A stretch of DNA of 8,300 bases from Thermoflexales bacterium. Its GTDB lineage: Bacteria; Chloroflexota; Anaerolineae; J036; Brachytrichaceae. Each line of letters starts with the position of its first letter. Positions within the stretch are counted from its first letter, which is position 1. The stretch spans positions 6,003-14,302 of the forward strand of contig JAGOCU010000026.1 in NCBI GenBank assembly GCA_017998555.1, in the 5' to 3' direction. Shown here in pieces: positions 4,719 to 8,300 of the stretch. Below the pieces are notes generated by a model. That model had not been told where the DNA came from, searched no databases, and was given only the letters and a program-made list of their open reading frames with translations. Both the position numbers and the translations under genes were made by a program.

Positions 4719-6203
4719 TTACCGGGGCGCCCACTTCCACCGGCTCGAGCGGAAAGGCTGCCCGCGGTCGATGTGGCTGACGGCGACCTGGCCGCGGTGG
4801 TGTTCAACCAACGTTGACACCAGGGCGGCGATATCGGCGTCGGCGTCCGAGACGTCCTCGAGGGTGAAGCGATCCTCAACAAAGCGGGTGTCGAACTGGC
4901 CGGCCTGGAAGCGCAGGCTGCCCACAAGCTGCTGATGAAAGGGGATGTTGGTCTTGACCCCCATGATTCGGAATTCGTTGAGCGATCGCCGCATGCGCAG
5001 AATCGCCTCCGGTCGCGAGTCGCCCCAGCAAATGATCTTGCCGATCATTGAATCGTAGTAGGGGGTAATTGCGAAACCTTCATACACGCCCGATTCGACC
5101 CGCACACCCGGCCCCGTCGGGAACTGGATCCGGGTGATCACACCGGTGCTCGGGAGGAAATTGTTGAACGGGTCCTCTGCATTGACCCGGCACTCGATCG
5201 CCCAGCCGGTCTGGGTGATGTCTTCCTGTCGGTAACGCAGCTTTCGACCGCGCGCGATTCTGATCTGTTCCTTGACGATATCGATGCCCGTCACCCGCTC
5301 GGTGACGGGATGCTCGACCTGGAGACGCGTGTTCATCTCCATGAAGTAGTAATTCCCGTGCTTGTCGAGCAGGCATTCAATCGTGCCCGCGTTTGTGTAG
5401 TTGACGGCCTGGGCGGCGCGGACGGCCATCTGGCCCATGCGCCAGCGCAGGTCGGCGTCCAGCGCGGGGGAGGGCGACTCCTCAAGGACCTTCTGCCGCC
5501 GGCGCTGCAGGCTGCATTCACGCTCGCCCAGGTGAATGATGTTGCCAAAGTGGTCGCCAAGGAGCTGGAATTCGATATGCCGGGCCCCCTCGATCAACTT
5601 CTCAAGGTAGACGGCGCCATCGCCGAACGCGCTCTCGGCTTCCCGCCGGGCGCTCTTGAGCAGGCCGGGCATTTCCTCGAGCGCGCGCACCTCGCGCTGG
5701 CCCTTGCCGCCGCCGCCAGCGCTGGCCTTGATCAGCAGCGGGAACCCGATGCCGGGAGCAAGCGCGAGCAAGTCGTCGTCGCTGAGGTTGGCCTCGCCTT
5801 CCGTGCCGGGGACAATGTTGACGCCGGCTTCCTTCACGGTCGCGCGCGCGGTGGCCTTGTCGCCCATCTTGGCGATCGCCGATGGCGACGGGCCAATGAA
5901 GATGATGTCGGCATCGGCGCAGGCCTGGGCGAAGTCCTCGCGCTCGGCCAGAAACCCATAGCCTGGATGGATCGCATCCACCCCCGATTTGCGGGCCACA
6001 TCGATGATGCGATCAATGCGCAGATATGAATCCCGCGAAGGCGCGGGTCCAATCAGAAAGGCCTCATCAGCCAGCCGCACATGCAGAGAATTCCGATCGA
6101 CGTCGGAATAGACGGCCACGGTGGCAATCCCAAGTTCGTGACAAGCGCGGATAATGCGGACAGCGATCTCACCACGATTGGCAATCAAGATCTTCTTGAA
6201 CAT
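4719..6203 (-). CDS. accC: Biotin carboxylase subunit of acetyl-/acyl-CoA carboxylase
   Basis: This 494-aa cytoplasmic enzyme uses ATP and bicarbonate to carboxylate the biotin of a carrier protein, the first half-reaction of acetyl-CoA or propionyl-CoA carboxylase. The N-terminus FKKILIANRGEIAVRIIRAC is the classic biotin carboxylase domain. ATP-grasp residues are in place: Lys116, Lys159, the glycine loop SAGGGGKGQR (161-170), His209, Lys238, Glu276, Glu289, and the EMNTRLQVEHPVTE block (289-302) with Arg293, Gln295 and Glu297. Arg339 in ECRVNAEDP matches the catalytic Arg338 of the E. coli enzyme. The glycine loop has Gln where Met is usual. It is about 45 residues longer than E. coli AccC (449 aa); the tail ends S-R-W-K-W-A-P-R, as in acyl-CoA carboxylase alpha-type proteins, but no biotinyl (MKM) domain follows. 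No BCCP or carboxyltransferase gene is in the window, so acetyl-CoA and propionyl-CoA use cannot be told apart. Confidence 0.95.
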   Translation of the reverse strand: MFKKILIANRGEIAVRIIRACHELGIATVAVYSDVDRNSLHVRLADEAFLIGPAPSRDSYLRIDRIIDVARKSGVDAIHPGYGFLAEREDFAQACADADIIFIGPSPSAIAKMGDKATARATVKEAGVNIVPGTEGEANLSDDDLLALAPGIGFPLLIKASAGGGGKGQREVRALEEMPGLLKSARREAESAFGDGAVYLEKLIEGARHIEFQLLGDHFGNIIHLGERECSLQRRRQKVLEESPSPALDADLRWRMGQMAVRAAQAVNYTNAGTIECLLDKHGNYYFMEMNTRLQVEHPVTERVTGIDIVKEQIRIARGRKLRYRQEDITQTGWAIECRVNAEDPFNNFLPSTGVITRIQFPTGPGVRVESGVYEGFAITPYYDSMIGKIICWGDSRPEAILRMRRSLNEFRIMGVKTNIPFHQQLVGSLRFQAGQFDTRFVEDRFTLEDVSDADADIAALVSTLVEHHRGQVAVSHIDRGQPFRSSRWKWAPR

Positions 6204-6210
6204 GCGCGGC

Positions 6211-6217
6211 TAGAATA
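6211..6217. promoter_or_regulatory. Overlapping divergent -10-like hexamers
   Basis: Within the 28-bp gap between accC and the C39 fusion gene, TAGAAT (6211-6216, plus strand) overlaps TATTCT (6217-6212, minus strand). The minus hexamer is eight bases from the accC ATG, so accC would have almost no leader. A TTGGCA lies upstream of it on the minus strand (6238-6233) at a short 15-base spacing. The plus hexamer would give a leader of about nine bases. The two promoters could hardly be occupied at the same time. No -35 is seen for the plus side. Confidence 0.35.
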
Positions 6218-6231
6218 CCACGGACATATCC

Positions 6232-8070
6232 ATGCCAAGCGACATCCGAATCGTCAAACCAACCGGCTCACTGGTGCGCAACAGCCCAAATGACCGGGGC
6301 ATCCAAAACATCACCGGGGCCGCCCACTACGGCGATATCCTGCGCGGGGCCGAATTGCGCGACGGATGGTGGATCCTGGCGGGCAGTCGATACGTGCCCG
6401 CGGCGGACGCCCAGGTGGCCGCCCCCGGCGTGAATCCAATGGGCGCGCGCGGGACATCGACGCCCCGATATTTTCCGCTGAGCCAGCGCGACCCGCGCTG
6501 GAAGGCGCAGTTGCTGGGTAACACCAACGATCCAACGGTGACGATCGGTGACTACGGCTGTTTGCTGACCTGCTTTACCATTCTGATCAACTCAGCCCTC
6601 GACAAACCGCTCATGCCGAGCGAGGTCAACAATCTGCGCAAGGGCAACGGCGGGTATCTTCCGCCCGGGCCGTATGGCGGCTATGCCGCGCGCTTCAACG
6701 TGGATGATGAGACCGGCGGGGCGGTGAAGATCGGCTGGTTTTCGGAGCGCTATGAACAGGACGCGCCGGCTGAGGTCGTGCAGCGGGTGCTGACCCATCT
6801 GAGCGATGGCCAGGCCGCGATCCTCGAGGTGGACTTCTTCCCCTCCGATAGCGCCGATCCGAAGTACCCGCCCCAACCGGGCCGACAAATGCACTTTGTG
6901 CTGGCGCTCCCGGCCAACTGGGCGGGCCGGGTCGTCCAGGCAGGCGCGGCCGACAAGAGCATCATGATCATCGATCCCTGGGATGGGCAGATCAAATCCC
7001 TGACCCCGCGATTTGGCCAGACCCTTGCGCGCGGGGTAGTCCGAGCGGTGCTCTACGAAAACTGGATCGACACTCAGCCCCAGCCGATACCGCCGGGTGA
7101 GCCAGCCCCGCAACCCGCGCCGGCGCCGCGGCTTCCGCCGCCCATCCAGCCGCTGGACATTGGGCTGGGGGTGCACACCATCACGACCGGGCGGAGCGCG
7201 CAAGAAGCGTTCCGGGCGGGGTGCCGCTGGTTCACCGTCTGTGACAGCTTCGACGTCGCGGCGGAGCTGGCGGGGCAGGGCGCCTTTGTGCTGGCCCGTC
7301 GAATCTGGCCAAACTGGCTGCCCGAGCCCGAGCAATTCGTGAGCACGCTTGGCAAGCTCGCCCCGGGTGTGGCCTATCTGGGGATGAACGAGACCGACTC
7401 GATCGGCGACTCGCCCGATGCCATCCGGAAGCGAGCCGCGTTTGATGTCGCTGTCGCGGAGATCATTCGAAAGCGAAGCGGCGGCAAGTCGCGCTATGTC
7501 GGTGGAGGATTTGCCACGGGCACGCCCGACCTGACCAATCCGGCCATCTGCGCCGCCATCCGGGACGGATACGCGGCCGCCTACAACGCAGGCGCGCTGC
7601 TGTTCAATCAGCACAACTACGTGGTCACCAAGGAGGGCGCGCGCAGCCTCTTCGATGAAAGCAGCCTCACGTGGTGGGCGCGCCGGTGGGAGCTGTATTT
7701 CACCCGTTGCGGTTTCGATCCACGTGTGCGCGGCATCGTATCGGCCGAGACCGGTGTGGATGCGGGCAAGGGCTTTTTGGGGCTGGGTTACACCCGCCAG
7801 GAATTCAGCGCCTTTGTCCGGCGCTGGCGCGAGGTCATGGCCCGCCCGTTGTTGATCGACAATCAGGATGAGTTGGCGCGCGCCGGGCGTGTGCCGCGCT
7901 CGGAGTTTCCGGGGCGCTGGAATTCACCGTATTTGGGCGGATCCATCTTCCAGCTCAATCCGCAGGGAACCCAGGCGTGGGCGGACTTCAACATCGGCCC
8001 CTACATCGAGGTTCTGCGCGACGAGATCTGGCCCGCTCAGGCGCGGCCCGCGGGGCGGGTCTGGGCCTGA
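6232..8070 (+). CDS. SH3-like / C39-like cysteine peptidase / glycosidase-like barrel fusion protein
   Basis: This 612-aa protein has three parts. Residues 1-58 look like a bacterial SH3 (SH3b) domain: V-x-P-T-G-S-L-V-R-N-S-P, then G-x-L-R-G-A-E-L-R-D-G-W-W-I-L. Residues 79-280 match the C39-like peptidase type seen in lysins: FPLSQRDPRWK, then TIGDYGCLLTC with candidate catalytic Cys110, His221 in M-H-F-V-L-A and Asp248 in M-I-I-D-P-W-D-G. A Pro/Ala-rich linker covers about 282-306. Residues about 308-600 look like a TIM-barrel glycoside hydrolase with GH-A-type acid residues: Glu387 in Y-L-G-M-N-E-T-D and Glu506 in I-V-S-A-E-T-G-V-D. The expected roles are peptide-bond and glycan cleavage, perhaps in cell wall or matrix. 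There is no N-terminal hydrophobic signal, so export, if any, is unexplained. The ATG at 6232 follows TAGAAT by 15 bases. The domain calls are from motifs, not searches; the barrel is the less certain. Confidence 0.8.
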   Translation: MPSDIRIVKPTGSLVRNSPNDRGIQNITGAAHYGDILRGAELRDGWWILAGSRYVPAADAQVAAPGVNPMGARGTSTPRYFPLSQRDPRWKAQLLGNTNDPTVTIGDYGCLLTCFTILINSALDKPLMPSEVNNLRKGNGGYLPPGPYGGYAARFNVDDETGGAVKIGWFSERYEQDAPAEVVQRVLTHLSDGQAAILEVDFFPSDSADPKYPPQPGRQMHFVLALPANWAGRVVQAGAADKSIMIIDPWDGQIKSLTPRFGQTLARGVVRAVLYENWIDTQPQPIPPGEPAPQPAPAPRLPPPIQPLDIGLGVHTITTGRSAQEAFRAGCRWFTVCDSFDVAAELAGQGAFVLARRIWPNWLPEPEQFVSTLGKLAPGVAYLGMNETDSIGDSPDAIRKRAAFDVAVAEIIRKRSGGKSRYVGGGFATGTPDLTNPAICAAIRDGYAAAYNAGALLFNQHNYVVTKEGARSLFDESSLTWWARRWELYFTRCGFDPRVRGIVSAETGVDAGKGFLGLGYTRQEFSAFVRRWREVMARPLLIDNQDELARAGRVPRSEFPGRWNSPYLGGSIFQLNPQGTQAWADFNIGPYIEVLRDEIWPAQARPAGRVWA

Positions 8071-8105
8071 CGCCTGCTGGAACCTGAAGCGATCCCAAAA
8101 ACACC

Positions 8106-8154
8106 TGGCGAAGTCGCGATCCCCGCGTTTCGCGCGGGGACCGCGACTTCGCCA
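8106..8154. terminator. 21-bp-stem hairpin after the C39 fusion gene
   Basis: 8106-8118 pairs with 8142-8154 and 8120-8127 with 8133-8140, broken only by one A-C mismatch (8119/8141), around the loop TTTCG. The plus-strand side is followed by no T run. On the minus strand a T run (A5 at 8097-8101) lies four bases beyond the stem, so it could end leftward transcripts; it could also be a REP-like palindrome. It lies 35 bases after the stop of the gene at 6232-8070. Confidence 0.6.
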
Positions 8155-8195
8155 CCCGCGCCGGAAACGACATCTAGTGCAATACAAGGTGCCTC

Positions 8196-8233
8196 GCGCA
8201 ATGCTAGTTGCGCATTGACGCCTCGCGCCGAGG
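8196..8233 (+). repeat. Two small hairpins and a direct repeat ahead of the edge gene
   Basis: GCGCAA at 8196-8201 pairs with TTGCGC at 8208-8213 around a six-base loop. CCTCG at 8221-8225 pairs with CGAGG at 8229-8233 around CGC. The second hairpin covers part of the AGGTGG ribosome site of the next gene (8231-8236), so it may dampen its translation. The nine bases GCCTCGCGC occur twice, at 8191 and 8220. The stems are short and some pairing is expected in GC-rich DNA. Confidence 0.4.
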
Positions 8234-8241
8234 TGGATACC

Positions 8242-8300
8242 ATGCCTGACACATTGACCGGTTGGGCTGGACCTTGCGTGTTGCTGGATGTGAGCAAAAC
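8242..8300 (+). CDS. Start of an unidentified gene (DVSK near N-terminus; cut by window edge)
   Basis: ATG at 8242 follows AGGTGG (8231-8236) at a five-base spacing, the clearest Shine-Dalgarno in the window. The frame is open to the edge and gives 19 codons: MPDTLTGWAG, then PCVLLDVSK. Little can be said from so short a piece. The hydrophobic strand ending D-V-S-K recalls the first catalytic Asp of IS110-family (DEDD) transposases, whose N-termini often read G-I-D-V-S/A-K. The same pattern could arise in many alpha/beta proteins, so I leave the function open. Confidence 0.5.
   Translation, partial: MPDTLTGWAGPCVLLDVSK

Noticed and set aside
4719..4860. Biotinyl (MKM) domain at the end of the biotin carboxylase
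   Set aside because: The tail ends in S-R-W-K-W-A-P-R with no A-M-K-M or lipoyl-like hairpin sequence, so the carrier protein must be encoded elsewhere.
5310..6029. Plus-strand open frame of 239 codons opposite accC
   Set aside because: accC is certain from its motifs; this frame is its complement without features of its own.
6592..7614. Minus-strand open frame of 340 codons inside the C39 fusion gene
   Set aside because: The plus-strand frame holds the peptidase and barrel motifs; the reverse frame is Arg/Gly-rich with none.
1..8300. CRISPR array, tRNA or rRNA genes
   Set aside because: No regularly spaced direct repeats and no cloverleaf or rRNA-like stretch were found on either strand by reading.

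Overview
The window is GC-rich (by eye about 63-65 %) bacterial chromosome. It carries six complete protein-coding genes and two genes cut by the window edges. The gene mix suggests an uncultured Chloroflexota of the Anaerolineae type: a DUF2085-like membrane protein, a WecA-like sugar-phosphate transferase, a Trm112-like mini-protein, an OB-fold repeat protein, a stand-alone biotin carboxylase beside a FecR-like anchored protein, and a C39-peptidase/glycosidase-like fusion. Promoter-like hexamers lying just upstream of GTG starts also fit a lineage with leaderless mRNAs. This assignment is inference from gene content; there is no rRNA or other phylogenetic marker here.

Layout. At the left edge a minus-strand gene (N-terminus only, DUF2085-like) diverges from a plus-strand WecA/TagO-type phosphoglycosyl transferase (371-1453). 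The 213 bp between them hold a compound palindromic repeat (200-290) that can fold as an outer stem carrying two hairpins, with one -10-like hexamer on each side of it. Next on the plus strand come a Nudix hydrolase (1576-2055), a Trm112-like protein (2084-2332), two short hairpins, and a membrane-anchored protein with three OB-like repeats (2398-3378). A 20-bp perfect hairpin (3384-3426) separates this plus-strand run from a minus-strand pair read towards it. That pair is biotin carboxylase (4719-6203) followed 12 bp later by a FecR-like, membrane-anchored protein (3456-4706). A 28-bp gap with overlapping -10-like hexamers separates the biotin carboxylase start from a divergent plus-strand gene (6232-8070). 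This encodes a fusion of an SH3-like segment, a C39-like cysteine peptidase domain and a glycosidase-like barrel. It ends before a 21-bp-stem hairpin (8106-8154). The last 60 bases open another plus-strand gene, cut by the window, whose first residues contain a DVSK tetrad.

How the genes fit together. Three products look directed at the cell envelope: the lipid-linked glycan initiator, the anchored OB-repeat and FecR-like proteins, and the C39/glycosidase fusion. Biotin carboxylase belongs to acyl-CoA carboxylation (fatty-acid or propionyl-CoA metabolism), but no BCCP or carboxyltransferase partner is present. I see no CRISPR array, tRNA, rRNA or complete insertion sequence. The most interesting items are the missing catalytic Asp motif in the WecA-like protein, the C39/glycosidase fusion without a signal peptide, the matched leaderless-type starts, the three-way palindromic element, and a possible IS110-type left end at the right edge.
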